The notes: generated by a model not told the origin, from the letters alone. 64,000 nucleotides of DNA from Pedobacter paludis (GCF_003173575.1 NZ_QGNY01000002.1:186001-250000), one strand, 5' to 3'. Counted from the first letter of the stretch, positions 27,526 to 35,952 are shown. Program-made: numbers and translations.

Positions 27526-28491
27526 TTGAAAAATTCCACCATAATCTTTTTACAACTTATAGTACTAGCAATATTTTTTTCCAGCAGCAGTTTTGCTCAA
27601 AAAAGCACTTCGGAAAAAGTAAAAGCCGGAATTTACGTAACCAGCATTCACGATATTGATTTTAAGGAAAAGGAATATACGGTAGATTTTTGGCTTTGGT
27701 TAAAATACAAGAACAGGGATTTTAATTTTGTTGAAAATCTGGAGATTCCACAGGCCAAAACGGTTACCAAATCCTTCTCTACTATTGATACCAGCGGAAA
27801 CCAGGTTTACTTATTGATGAAACTGCAATGTGTAATGAAAGATTCTTGGGCTATTGATAATTTCCCTTTTGATAAACAGAAACTTCGCCTCTCGATAGAA
27901 AATTCGCAATTCGATTCTGATGCATTTGTTTTCGTTCCAGATACGGTAGGCAAACAGTATGATCACCGTTTTACCTTGCGAGGATGGAATATCGATAGCT
28001 TAAATATTTCTGCCGGAACCAAAATTTACGAAACCGCATTTGGCGATGAAACCATAAAACCTCATACAGAATACAGCAATTTTAAAGTTAGGGTTTCGCT
28101 AAGTAGAGATGCTATGGGTCTTTTCTGGAAAATGTTTTTGGGCATGTATGTGGCTTTTTTAATTGCCTTTATGTGCTTCTACATTCATGCAGATAGTATC
28201 GATTCTCGTTTTGGCTTAAGCGTAGGTTCTCTATTCGCCGTAATTGGAAATAAATATATTATCGATGGCTCGTTACCAGAATCGACCACTTTTACACTTG
28301 TAGATACCTTACATGGAATAACCCTAATCTTTATTTTGGTGGTCATTATTTCGACTGCATTTTCTTTGCGGATGATTAAAAAAGGGAAAGCTGAACAAGC
28401 TAATAAATTTGATAAAGTTTTTGCCTTGGTTATGTTAATTGCTTACATCAGCCTAAATATCTTCTTTATTATACAGGCCAGTAACGGATAA
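27526..28491 (+). CDS. Pentameric ligand-gated ion channel homologue (Cys-loop superfamily)
   Basis: A 321-aa protein with a signal peptide (1-25, ...SSFAQ), an extracytoplasmic beta domain (about 30-195) and four membrane helices (about 200-222, 228-246, 260-283, 297-317). The motif NFPFDKQ (112-118) matches the 'xFPFDxQ' signature of the Cys-loop superfamily, and RGWNID (152-157) corresponds to the strand seen in GLIC/ELIC-type channels. The helix-2 region (FGLSVGSLFAVIGN) and the LPESTTFTLVD loop before helix 3 also fit. As in bacterial members, the Cys pair is absent. Translation must start at TTG 27526, because the next in-frame ATG lies beyond the signal peptide. Gating ligand unknown. 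Confidence 0.85.
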   Translation: MKNSTIIFLQLIVLAIFFSSSSFAQKSTSEKVKAGIYVTSIHDIDFKEKEYTVDFWLWLKYKNRDFNFVENLEIPQAKTVTKSFSTIDTSGNQVYLLMKLQCVMKDSWAIDNFPFDKQKLRLSIENSQFDSDAFVFVPDTVGKQYDHRFTLRGWNIDSLNISAGTKIYETAFGDETIKPHTEYSNFKVRVSLSRDAMGLFWKMFLGMYVAFLIAFMCFYIHADSIDSRFGLSVGSLFAVIGNKYIIDGSLPESTTFTLVDTLHGITLIFILVVIISTAFSLRMIKKGKAEQANKFDKVFALVMLIAYISLNIFFIIQASNG

Positions 28492-28914
28492 TTAACCTTG
28501 CTCTGTTTTAAATATAAGTACTGCAACAGCCAGAATAATGGCATGCGGTGCAAAGGTGAGCAAGAAATCATCACCGGAAAAAAGCTTAAATACAAAGCAG
28601 ATTAGGTAAAAAGGAAGCCACCAAAGAACCTGAGAAATTACGAATAGATAAGCCTTTGTTTTTTGTGTTCCTGATTTGATCAATTGTACGTAAATGATCC
28701 AAAATATTAACCAAAAGGGCATACAAACCAATAAACTTCCCAAATAACCAATCAACACATTTAAATAAGTTAATTCAAACAGAAAATCTTCTAACTGCGT
28801 ATTCGAAAAAATATATTTAAGCAGATAGAATAAGGGCATACTTCCGGCCAAAACCAAGGTCCAAACCTTTAAAGGGTATTTGTAATATTTAAGCATTTTA
28901 ATAAAAGTAACCAT
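28492..28914 (-). CDS. Small polytopic membrane protein, unknown
   Basis: A protein of about 140 aa with four hydrophobic helices (around LVLAGSMPLFYLL; YLNVLIGYLGSLLVCMPFWLIFW; AYLFVISQVLWWLPFYLICF; AIILAVAVLIF). No family recognised. It abuts the ion-channel homologue tail to tail with no gap. Starts at 28914, 28896 or 28944 are all possible. Confidence 0.65.
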   Translation of the reverse strand: MVTFIKMLKYYKYPLKVWTLVLAGSMPLFYLLKYIFSNTQLEDFLFELTYLNVLIGYLGSLLVCMPFWLIFWIIYVQLIKSGTQKTKAYLFVISQVLWWLPFYLICFVFKLFSGDDFLLTFAPHAIILAVAVLIFKTEQG

Positions 28915-28966
28915 TGTAGCCCGATTTCTACAAATGAAGTGCATTCTTTTGTGCTTTCATTTTTAT

Positions 28967-29007
28967 TGCCCGATACCAAACAAAACGTTCGATATCGGGC
29001 ATTTTTT
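28967..29007 (+). terminator. Terminator-like hairpin
   Basis: TGCCCGATA (28967-28975) pairs with TATCGGGCA (28993-29001), followed by TTTTTT. It lies upstream of the minus-strand membrane gene and of the 42-aa plus-strand gene, and could insulate the latter from upstream transcription. Confidence 0.65.
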
Positions 29008-29090
29008 GTTTTAAATAAAATTATAATTATTTGATTTTCAAATAATTAACAATGGCATTTCTCTTGTAAAGGCTTGTGTAAAATATTTAA

Positions 29091-29219
29091 ATGGATAAGC
29101 TCATCGAAGCGGAAGTTTCTGCCAAACGGAAAAAGAAAACCCTGCTCATCATATTAATTTGTATCGCCTTTGCAGTTGTTGCCATTTGGGCGGTGCGCAC
29201 CTTTTCAAGCCTGCATTAA
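29091..29219 (+). CDS. 42-aa single-span membrane peptide
   Basis: A short reading frame (MDKLIEAEVSAKRKKK then a hydrophobic helix and AVRTFSSLH). A strongly basic cytoplasmic segment precedes one 20-residue transmembrane helix, giving a clear N-in orientation. Codon choice looks like that of genes nearby. It lies in an otherwise unexplained gap, downstream of a terminator, and converges with the ECF sigma gene. Function unknown. Confidence 0.55.
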   Translation: MDKLIEAEVSAKRKKKTLLIILICIAFAVVAIWAVRTFSSLH

Positions 29220-29263
29220 GTTCATCAGATTTAAAAAGCTTTATTTTTAGATTGAATTAAAAA

Positions 29264-29848
29264 TCAATTAAAACTCATTCTTAATTTTTGAATCGATGTT
29301 CTAATTCGCGTTTTTACGGTTCCAACGGGCATGTTCAGTTTTTCTGCAACTTCTTCATGCGTGTAACCTTTATAATAAATCAGATCGATAATTTCTCTCT
29401 GCTTGCAATTAAGCGAACTGAAAAGTGTTTTTAGTCCAATAACTTCTGGATTAAATGTATTTGTATAATTTGTATCAAGTTCTGCCGAAACAACATCCAA
29501 AGAGATATTTTTTGCCCCATCTTTATTAATCTTTAAACGGAGATGATCAAGTGCCGTATTTTTGGCAATCCGACTAATCCACGTAAAAATTCTAGACTTG
29601 GCAGGATCGTAACTCGAGGCATACTTTCTTATTTTAATAAAAGTATCTTGAAGCAAATCTTCGGCTGTTTCCTGTTGCTGTACTATTTTATGGATAATAC
29701 CCAAAAGCGATGGTGCATACATTTTATACAGCTGATTAAATGCATCGAAGCTGCCCGAAACCAAACCTTCGGCAAGCAAAGTTTCATCTGGCAAGGCAGG
29801 CTTATTTTTGAGCTTTAGGTTAGGAGTGGCGAGTATAAATGCAATCAT
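29264..29848 (-). CDS. ECF-type RNA polymerase sigma factor
   Basis: A 194-aa sigma-70 family protein. Region 2 is visible as AFNQLYKMYAPSLLGIIHKIV...ETAEDLLQDTFIKI and IFTWISRIAKNTALDHLR, and region 4 as LFSSLNCKQREIIDLIYYKGYTHEEVAEKLNMPVGTVKTRIRTSIQKLR split over the helix-turn-helix. The LNMPVGTVKTR motif fits the SigK-like branch of ECF factors. No anti-sigma gene follows directly. Start ATG 29848 chosen over 29875. A GAF histidine kinase lies about 100 bp upstream on the same strand. Confidence 0.93.
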   Translation of the reverse strand: MIAFILATPNLKLKNKPALPDETLLAEGLVSGSFDAFNQLYKMYAPSLLGIIHKIVQQQETAEDLLQDTFIKIRKYASSYDPAKSRIFTWISRIAKNTALDHLRLKINKDGAKNISLDVVSAELDTNYTNTFNPEVIGLKTLFSSLNCKQREIIDLIYYKGYTHEEVAEKLNMPVGTVKTRIRTSIQKLRMSFN

Positions 29849-29954
29849 GATCAGTGCTTTTACGAAACTGAACACGTTAATTTCAAATATGTTTTTGGTA
29901 TTCCAAATTGCTCTTACTTTTTCCGTAAAAAGCTGTTAAATAGAGAGTTTTGAA

Positions 29955-31154
29955 TTATCTTGGGAGAGAAAAGGAGATGGTTGTTCCTTTTTCAATTTCG
30001 GAAAAGGCATGAATTTTTCCCTGCATTTTTTTTACCAAACTGCTTACCGCATCAAGACCTAAACCGTTGCCTTTTTTTCCAAAACGATCTTTTTCCGCAG
30101 AAGTAAAGCCCTCTTCAAAAATTCGCTCTAACAGGTCCTTTTCTATTCCTCTCCCATTATCGCTTACCGAAAAGTAATATTGATGCTGATCTTCTTTAAA
30201 GCCCAAGTGTATTTCGGGCTGGCTTTTATTGTTATAACGGATGGCATTGCTAAATAAATTCAGCAAAATCTGTTCGAGTGCTATCCGTGAACTTTTAATT
30301 TGAGCAGAATTTGATAAACTGATTTTACATTCTTGTGGTGCATTCAGCATCGGAACAATTTTTTCGAAAAGCTCATGCAGTTCAAAAGTCTCGTGTGCCG
30401 AAAGCAGTGATGATGGTTTTTTTGAATAATCCAGCATATTATCTACATAGGTAACCAAGTTTTTTGCCGATCGAAGTGCAATATTGATTAATCTAACCGA
30501 ACGTTCATCGCCTTCAGACTGGAACTTTTTCTGAATCGAATCGGCCGACATAATGATGCTCGTTAACGGATTTTTAATATCGTGAGCCACACGGTGCGCA
30601 AATTTTTCGATAAAAGTATTGGCTTCTACCAAGGCCGTATTGGCCGTTTCGAGTTCCTTTAATTTTCGGCGAAGCTCTATTTGATGCAAGGCCTGCTTAC
30701 CTAAAATACGTAATGCATTAAGCTGGTTTTTACTCAGCTCTTTTTCTTCGTGATCGATTACACAAATGGTACCCAAAGCATAACCCTCGGGGTTAACCAA
30801 TGGCACACCTGCGTAAAAAACAATCCGCGTGTCGCCGGTAACCAAAGGATTGTTTACAAAGCGTTCGTCTTTTCGGGCATCCTTAACTATCATTATTTCC
30901 CGATCATCGAGAATGGCATGTGAGCAAAAGGCAACCTCTCTCGAACTTTCCTTCAAATCTGTACCAAAGCTAGATTTAAACCATTGTTTATTCTCGCCCA
31001 AGATGGTTACCAATGCAATTGGCGTTTGGCAGATTTCAGCCGCAAGCATGGTTAATTCATCAAAATCTTTATCCGAACCCCAGCTTTCAATATGATAAGA
31101 TTCAATAGATTTGAGTCTTTCAATTTCATTTGCTGGTTTTTCGGGTAAAATCAT
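29955..31154 (-). CDS. Cytoplasmic GAF-domain sensor histidine kinase
   Basis: A 399-aa soluble kinase. Residues ~20-165 form a GAF domain (FYAGVPLVNPEGYALGTICVID). The H-box is at H191 (VAHDIKNPLTS), and the HATPase domain has the N-box (NLFSNAIRYNN), G1 (DNGRGIEKDLL) and G2 (GNGLGLDAV) motifs. No membrane segments and no receiver domain. The preferred start is ATG 31154 (MILPEKPANE). The cognate response regulator is not adjacent. Confidence 0.92.
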   Translation of the reverse strand: MILPEKPANEIERLKSIESYHIESWGSDKDFDELTMLAAEICQTPIALVTILGENKQWFKSSFGTDLKESSREVAFCSHAILDDREIMIVKDARKDERFVNNPLVTGDTRIVFYAGVPLVNPEGYALGTICVIDHEEKELSKNQLNALRILGKQALHQIELRRKLKELETANTALVEANTFIEKFAHRVAHDIKNPLTSIIMSADSIQKKFQSEGDERSVRLINIALRSAKNLVTYVDNMLDYSKKPSSLLSAHETFELHELFEKIVPMLNAPQECKISLSNSAQIKSSRIALEQILLNLFSNAIRYNNKSQPEIHLGFKEDQHQYYFSVSDNGRGIEKDLLERIFEEGFTSAEKDRFGKKGNGLGLDAVSSLVKKMQGKIHAFSEIEKGTTISFSLPR

Positions 31155-31308
31155 TCTATAATGCGGGATTAAAACCTTCAAATGTAAGTAAAATTAAATG
31201 GGGTTTTCACTCTTAAAAGAGGTAAAAACCCTCGATTTAATATCAAAAAATCATTCTAATTCCTCCCCAATCATTACAGGTGGATTATCGAAGCAAGAAA
31301 ATATGATC

Positions 31309-32034
31309 TTAACCCGGATTCATCATGTTGAAATAATCCTTGATTACTTCGTTATTTGCCTGTGTTCTGGTTTCACTTGTACCAAAAGTTAATTCTATCT
31401 TTCCGTCTTCAAGCTGTTTAAATATTGATGCGATAAATTCGCTTACCGGCGGGTATTCGCTATGCAAACCCTGTGCGCCAAGATCGGTATTTAAAGCCGG
31501 TGGAATAATTTCGACTACCTCAATCTTGCTGTCTTTTAACTGATGACGCAAAGAAAGCGTAAACGAACGAAGAAAAGCTTTTGTAGCCGAATACACCGCA
31601 ATTTTTGACAATGGAATAAAGGCAAGGCCAGAACTCACATTCATAATGGTTGTTAAGGATGGTAATCCACTAAAAAGCGAGGCCAGATGAATGGGCGCCA
31701 AAACATTAATTGAAACTTCGGTATTGGCTTTTGCATAAAAATCTTCATCCGAAACATTCATCCAGTTTTGAATCCCCGCATTATTTACGAGCACATTTAA
31801 ATCACTATGATTTTCTGCAATCCAATTGTACAATTCAATTCTTTCGGTTTCGATGGCCAAATCGCATACTCGGGTAATTACCGTTGGAAATCGATCAGAT
31901 ACCGCTTTTAAAGCTGATGCTCTTCTGCCACAGATAATTACGGTATTATTTTCCTGAATAAATCTTTCGGTAAGCCCTAGCCCAATTCCAGTTGCACCGC
32001 CAGTTATTAAAATTTTATTGTTTGTTAATTTCAT
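31309..32034 (-). CDS. Short-chain dehydrogenase/reductase (DltE-like)
   Basis: A 241-aa SDR oxidoreductase. The NAD(P)-binding motif is GGATGIGLGL, NNAG follows at about residue 85, and the catalytic YxxxK is YSATK with the upstream serine in NVSSG. The closest layout is the DltE/YbbO-like group. No functional neighbour indicates the substrate. Confidence 0.92.
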   Translation of the reverse strand: MKLTNNKILITGGATGIGLGLTERFIQENNTVIICGRRASALKAVSDRFPTVITRVCDLAIETERIELYNWIAENHSDLNVLVNNAGIQNWMNVSDEDFYAKANTEVSINVLAPIHLASLFSGLPSLTTIMNVSSGLAFIPLSKIAVYSATKAFLRSFTLSLRHQLKDSKIEVVEIIPPALNTDLGAQGLHSEYPPVSEFIASIFKQLEDGKIELTFGTSETRTQANNEVIKDYFNMMNPG

Positions 32035-32248
32035 GATTTCTACTATTTAATTGAATTACAAAATTAGATCAGTCCAAGGGAATAATCATGGTGAGTAGTA
32101 CAGTTTTTTTACTTCAATATATTTAATGTTTATATTCCCATAAGGTTTAAAATAAAACATAACAGATTTTGCTCGAAATTCTATTCATATCCTTAATTTA
32201 GAACCCAAATCTCCACCTATTTAAATCTATTTTAATCATCCTACCGCT

Positions 32249-32851
32249 ATGAGCGATCGCCTATTTTTTTTATTCGCCATTTTGGTTCTTACCGGCACGT
32301 CCTCGTTTTCGCAAAGCATTCATCCTGAATTAATCGGCAAAAAGATGAGTGCGGCTATAAAACTGGAACAAAAAATGAAAGCTAAAGTTTACACTTCTGA
32401 TGAAGACATTATTGTGCCTGGAGGCATGGCTGTTCCCATTCGATACATTCGTCCTGAAAAAAATATACCTGATTTAATTATCGAATATACCTTCAGCGAA
32501 AAAGATTCGATTATCCGCAGGATTGCTTACGAATGGGATGTAAGAAATTTCGAAAAAACAGATCACAATGTAAAACCCCTAACATTTGATAAGGCCTTAA
32601 TTTTTAAATACAACTCGCTATACAATTTTTTAACAGAGCGCTATGGTGCCGGAATGGCCAAAGGCGATTTATCTGCACTTGCCAAAATTGAAGAACCCGG
32701 TGGCCTAAACCGATCAGATACCTGGATGATTAGCGGTCAGTTAGATGTTTCGCTTTACACAGCGCTATCAAATTATTACAAACAAGAAGGTGCGCTTACT
32801 CATATTCCTACTCATAGGATAAGACTGTATTTTACGGAGGCTAGGCATTAA
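32249..32851 (+). CDS. Secreted protein of unknown function
   Basis: A 200-aa exported protein (signal peptide ending SSFSQ). The mature part is mixed alpha/beta and contains YEWDVRNFEK and a late IRLYF strand. No lipobox, no catalytic motif and no recognised family. It converges with the membrane protein at 32856, five bases between stops. Confidence 0.7.
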   Translation: MSDRLFFLFAILVLTGTSSFSQSIHPELIGKKMSAAIKLEQKMKAKVYTSDEDIIVPGGMAVPIRYIRPEKNIPDLIIEYTFSEKDSIIRRIAYEWDVRNFEKTDHNVKPLTFDKALIFKYNSLYNFLTERYGAGMAKGDLSALAKIEEPGGLNRSDTWMISGQLDVSLYTALSNYYKQEGALTHIPTHRIRLYFTEARH

Positions 32852-32855
32852 TGTT

Positions 32856-33584
32856 TTAGTGTTTCTGTTTACTTAAAACATACTTTGTTAAAATGTAATC
32901 TGTAAGTGGCATGAGCATCTTTTTTGTATCCAAAGGATATTCTCCATTTGAAGTATAAAATTCTGCACTGTCAACCTTTACTTTCACATACCAGACCTTA
33001 CCTAAAGCATTTCTCGTAAGGGTATCAGGCTTTGTGATTTTTTTTAGATTTGATATTTTAAAATCATCCAAAGCAATAATTGCGGCATCGCCATTCTTCT
33101 CATCACAAGCGATGGATTCATAATGATCTTTATTCCAATACATGCATTGGTTGTTTTTCTTGTAGAAGATATAAGATCCAGTGGCAACAACTAAGGAAGC
33201 AACAAATGCCATTAGGGCTTTATTATATTTTTTAGGTATATCTACTACATCATTTTTACCTTTAACTTTCATTAGCCACTCCAAAAGCTCAACAATTCTT
33301 TTGTTTGGTTTTATAGTTTCTCCATTCATAAATTTCATGAGCGGTCGAAATTTATCAATATCAAAATTTTGGATACGCTCTGTATAATTTAAGTCATTGT
33401 TCAATGGACCAAAAAAGGATCTCAACGTAGGATCCTCCGTTGGAAATTTCTTTTCTGTATAAACTCTAAGGCATTCATCTCTTAAACCAGCAGGAGTTGG
33501 GTCGACCAGATTTGAAGAAATCGTTTTCTCTTTTAGTCTTTTTTTATAATCCTCAAATACTTTCTTCGTATAGTTTTCTATCAT
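32856..33584 (-). CDS. Single-span membrane protein, unknown, with operator array upstream
   Basis: A 242-aa protein. An N-terminal soluble part of ~120 residues (charged, helical, with DECLRVYTEKKF and a DNA-binding-sized compact region) is followed by one membrane helix (AFVASLVVATGSYIFY, about 129-145) and a ~95-residue extracytoplasmic part with a CMYWNKDHYESIAC segment whose two cysteines might form a disulfide. The layout (cytoplasmic domain, single helix, outer sensor) resembles one-component membrane regulators or anti-sigma factors, but I see no defined HTH. Five CGGAAT sites lie 29-83 bp upstream of its start. AT-rich. Confidence 0.65.
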   Translation of the reverse strand: MIENYTKKVFEDYKKRLKEKTISSNLVDPTPAGLRDECLRVYTEKKFPTEDPTLRSFFGPLNNDLNYTERIQNFDIDKFRPLMKFMNGETIKPNKRIVELLEWLMKVKGKNDVVDIPKKYNKALMAFVASLVVATGSYIFYKKNNQCMYWNKDHYESIACDEKNGDAAIIALDDFKISNLKKITKPDTLTRNALGKVWYVKVKVDSAEFYTSNGEYPLDTKKMLMPLTDYILTKYVLSKQKH

Positions 33585-33612
33585 ATAGGGAGCATTAACA
33601 GATGCAAATAAA

Positions 33613-33667
33613 CGGAATTTTCGGAATTTTTACTGCATAATCGGAATTCGAACGGAATAAACGGAAT
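33613..33667 (-). promoter_or_regulatory. Five-copy CGGAAT (ATTCCG) operator-like array
   Basis: CGGAAT begins at 33613, 33622, 33642, 33653 and 33662: spacings of 9, 20, 11 and 9 bp, close to one or two helical turns. It lies directly upstream of the minus-strand membrane gene start (33584). The regular phasing suggests cooperative binding of one regulator. Confidence 0.65.
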
Positions 33668-33718
33668 CCTTTGAAGATTAGCTTTTTACCCCTATACATT
33701 TGTTTCAGAAATCAACGC

Positions 33719-33910
33719 AAGTCCTTCAAGCTAATTGGACTTTATATAAACCCGATTTCTAAAAAGAGCCGAAATCGTGGTAGTTAATAACCGGTTTGGG
33801 AAGCAGTTATAAGCTCCCGCGATTGAAACTCAAAACACTTCCCAAAAATTTTCAGAAGGCCTTCTGATACTCAATTGTGGTGAACCCTGCGAATGGTCGC
33901 AGGGAGCCAC
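33719..33910 (+). promoter_or_regulatory. Candidate structured RNA leader (five hairpins)
   Basis: Successive exact helices: AAGTCC/GGACTT (33719-33742), CGATTTC/GAAATCG (33753-33777), TTTGGGAAG/CTTCCCAAA (33795-33846), the palindrome TCAGAAGGCCTTCTGA (33852-33867), and CCCTGCGA/TCGCAGGG (33885-33904) extended by outer GTGG/CCAC (33877-33910). The last helix ends 30 bp before the ATG of the 65-aa peptide. I do not recognise a known riboswitch or ncRNA family. It fills most of the 355-bp gap. Confidence 0.55.
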
Positions 33911-33940
33911 TAGTATCTCATTTTCTAAAATTTTTGAATC

Positions 33941-34138
33941 ATGTTTATTCCATTATTCATTGCCATATTATTAGGGTTGGCAAGCCCATCAAATACAAAT
34001 ACCAATTGTAATCACAACAACGGAACAACAGTAAGCGCTTACGGCGATGAAGACCCTGGCGATACGCCTCCAGGAGGCGATGACACGGGCGGAGAAGGAG
34101 GCCACGTGCCACCTGTTAAACCGCCAATAAAACCATAA
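33941..34138 (+). CDS. 65-aa secreted acidic Gly/Pro-rich peptide
   Basis: A small reading frame with a hydrophobic signal-like N-terminus (MFIPLFIAILLGLAS) and a mature part rich in Asn, Asp, Gly and Pro (DEDPGDTPPGGDD; GGHVPPVKPPIKP). It is flanked by a string of hairpins on its 5' side and a large hairpin element on its 3' side, and precedes a TPR histidine kinase/response regulator pair. The composition suggests an unstructured exported peptide. A signalling or surface role is only a guess, and the frame itself is not certain to be expressed. Confidence 0.5.
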   Translation: MFIPLFIAILLGLASPSNTNTNCNHNNGTTVSAYGDEDPGDTPPGGDDTGGEGGHVPPVKPPIKP

Positions 34139-34149
34139 GCTGAATTTTT

Positions 34150-34267
34150 GAGGCTGTAACAAAGATCTAAAAATTTCATGTCAAGCTTGTCGGAATGCCT
34201 TATTATTTAAGGCTTTCGGCAAACTTAAAGCTGAGAAATAGATCATATTGTTACAGCCTCTTTTTTT
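34150..34267 (+). terminator. Large branched hairpin: terminator or short mobile-element relic
   Basis: A perfect 13-bp inverted repeat (GAGGCTGTAACAA at 34150-34162; complement at 34248-34260) encloses 85 nt that fold further (GATCTA/TAGATC, AGCTT/AAGCT, GCCTTA/TAAGGC). Seven T residues follow the right arm, as in a terminator, but a loop this long is unusual. TTTTT also precedes the left arm, so a 111-bp MITE with a TTTTT target duplication is equally possible. Confidence 0.6.
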
Positions 34268-34292
34268 ATATTTGAGGAAATATCCGCTCTCC

Positions 34293-35948
34293 TTGAAAAA
34301 TATAATAGCAATTCTCGCATTCTGCCTTTTCTATTTGGCTTGCCAAGAAAAGAAACTTAATAATCTAACCATAAAAGATTTAGATTTTGAAAAGGCTAAG
34401 TCTTTAATGTATAAAGATAATGATTCTGCCTTTTTTCATTTTAACAAAGTCGCCACAAACAGTGTAGACAGTCTTATGGTTGCTCAAGCCTATACATTTA
34501 TGGCCACCATTCAAACCGAATCAAGCGATTACTTTGGAAGCCAGGAGAGCTTAATTCTTTCTTTAAGATTTTTAAACGAACAAAAAACATCAAATTTTGA
34601 TTGTTTATCCTCAACTTACAATGAGCTCGGATTAACCAATTACTATCTAAAAAACTATAAAATTGCATTAACTTATTTTGAAAAGGCACTTTACTTTTCG
34701 GCAGACGATGTTTTTAGGCTTACCATACTGAATAATAAAGCACTTGTATACCGAAATGCCGGAAAATATAATGAAGCCTTGCTCATCTATAATCGAATCA
34801 TTTCAAAAAAAAATGCAAATACCGTAGAATATGCCAGAATATTATCCAACATCGCCAAAACACAGTGGCTTCAAAATCCTAAATATAACGCCCTACCAAA
34901 ATTTTTAAGAGCTCTTCAGATTCGCGTAAAGGAAAATGATGAATGGGGGCAGAATGCCAGCTATGCTCATCTTGCCGATTATTATTCCGGCAGAGTTCCA
35001 GATTCTGCGCTATATTATGCTTCTAAGATGTACCATGTAGCGCAGACGCTCGCTAGTCCAGATGATCAATTAGAGGCACTTCAAAAACTTATCAAACTAA
35101 GTTCTCCCGTTTTGGCGAAGAAATACTTCGAACGTTATCAAAACTTATCAGACAGTTTGCAAACGGTTAGAAATTCGGAAAAAAACCAATATGCCATTAT
35201 TCGGTACGAAAGTGAGAAAAATAAGGGCGACTTTTTAAAAGCCCAAGCTGAAAACATAGAAAAACAAAAAGATATTTTAGTTAAAAATATTGGGCTTGGT
35301 GTTTTAGGTGTGATTTTAATTTCCGCTTATTTTTGGCACAGGAAAAGGAAAGAAATATTAAAAAATGAAAGAGAACTAGAAGTTAAAAATACTGAACTTA
35401 AGTATGTAAAAAAGGTGCACGATCGAGTTGCCAATAAAGTTTACCATGTAATGTCTGAAGTGGAAAATACACCTCATCTGGACAAAGAAAAACTGCTGGA
35501 TAAGCTTGAAGTTTTATATGACATTTCGCGAAATATCTCTTACGAAAGAAATGACATAGATGAGGAAAATTTTGCTCAACAACTTAATCAGATGCTAAAA
35601 GCCTACTCTTCTGAAAAGGTTGAAGTTGATATTGAGGGAAACCATGAAAGCATCTGGACAGCTGTTTCAAGCATTACAAAATCTGAGGTCTCCTGCATTT
35701 TGCAAGAACTGATGACCAACATGATGAAACACAGCGAGGCAAATCAGGTTGCATTACACTTTGAACAAAAAAATGGCAATATCAATATTAATTATTCCGA
35801 TAATGGAATTGGCATTTCAGATCAGTTTCAGTACGGAAACGGACTAAGTAGTACGGGAAACCGTATAGATCATATTCGGGGCACAATTACCTTTGATACA
35901 AAAGCTGAAAAGGGTTTGAAAATTTTAATCTCATTCCCGATTTCTTAA
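34293..35948 (+). CDS. TPR-type lipoprotein sensor histidine kinase (NarL-partner class)
   Basis: A 551-aa kinase. Translation most likely starts at TTG 34293, giving a lipoprotein-like signal (KNIIAILAFCLFYLAC). About six TPR-like helix pairs cover residues 30-310 outside the membrane, one membrane helix lies near 331-348 (NIGLGVLGVILISAYFW), then a short coiled coil. The phosphorylated histidine is probably H376 (KKVHDRVANK), and the ATPase domain has the N-box (LQELMTNMMKH), DNGIGI and GNGLSSTGNRI. The response regulator follows after four bases, so they form one two-component operon. Confidence 0.9.
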   Translation: MKNIIAILAFCLFYLACQEKKLNNLTIKDLDFEKAKSLMYKDNDSAFFHFNKVATNSVDSLMVAQAYTFMATIQTESSDYFGSQESLILSLRFLNEQKTSNFDCLSSTYNELGLTNYYLKNYKIALTYFEKALYFSADDVFRLTILNNKALVYRNAGKYNEALLIYNRIISKKNANTVEYARILSNIAKTQWLQNPKYNALPKFLRALQIRVKENDEWGQNASYAHLADYYSGRVPDSALYYASKMYHVAQTLASPDDQLEALQKLIKLSSPVLAKKYFERYQNLSDSLQTVRNSEKNQYAIIRYESEKNKGDFLKAQAENIEKQKDILVKNIGLGVLGVILISAYFWHRKRKEILKNERELEVKNTELKYVKKVHDRVANKVYHVMSEVENTPHLDKEKLLDKLEVLYDISRNISYERNDIDEENFAQQLNQMLKAYSSEKVEVDIEGNHESIWTAVSSITKSEVSCILQELMTNMMKHSEANQVALHFEQKNGNININYSDNGIGISDQFQYGNGLSSTGNRIDHIRGTITFDTKAEKGLKILISFPIS

Positions 35949-35952
35949 TTAC

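Noticed and set aside
27526..28491. A mechanosensitive or other generic four-helix channel
   Set aside because: The FPFDKQ and GWNID motifs together with the secreted beta domain fit the Cys-loop superfamily better.
33719..33910. Retron ncRNA
   Set aside because: Hairpins are present, but there is no reverse transcriptase gene anywhere near.
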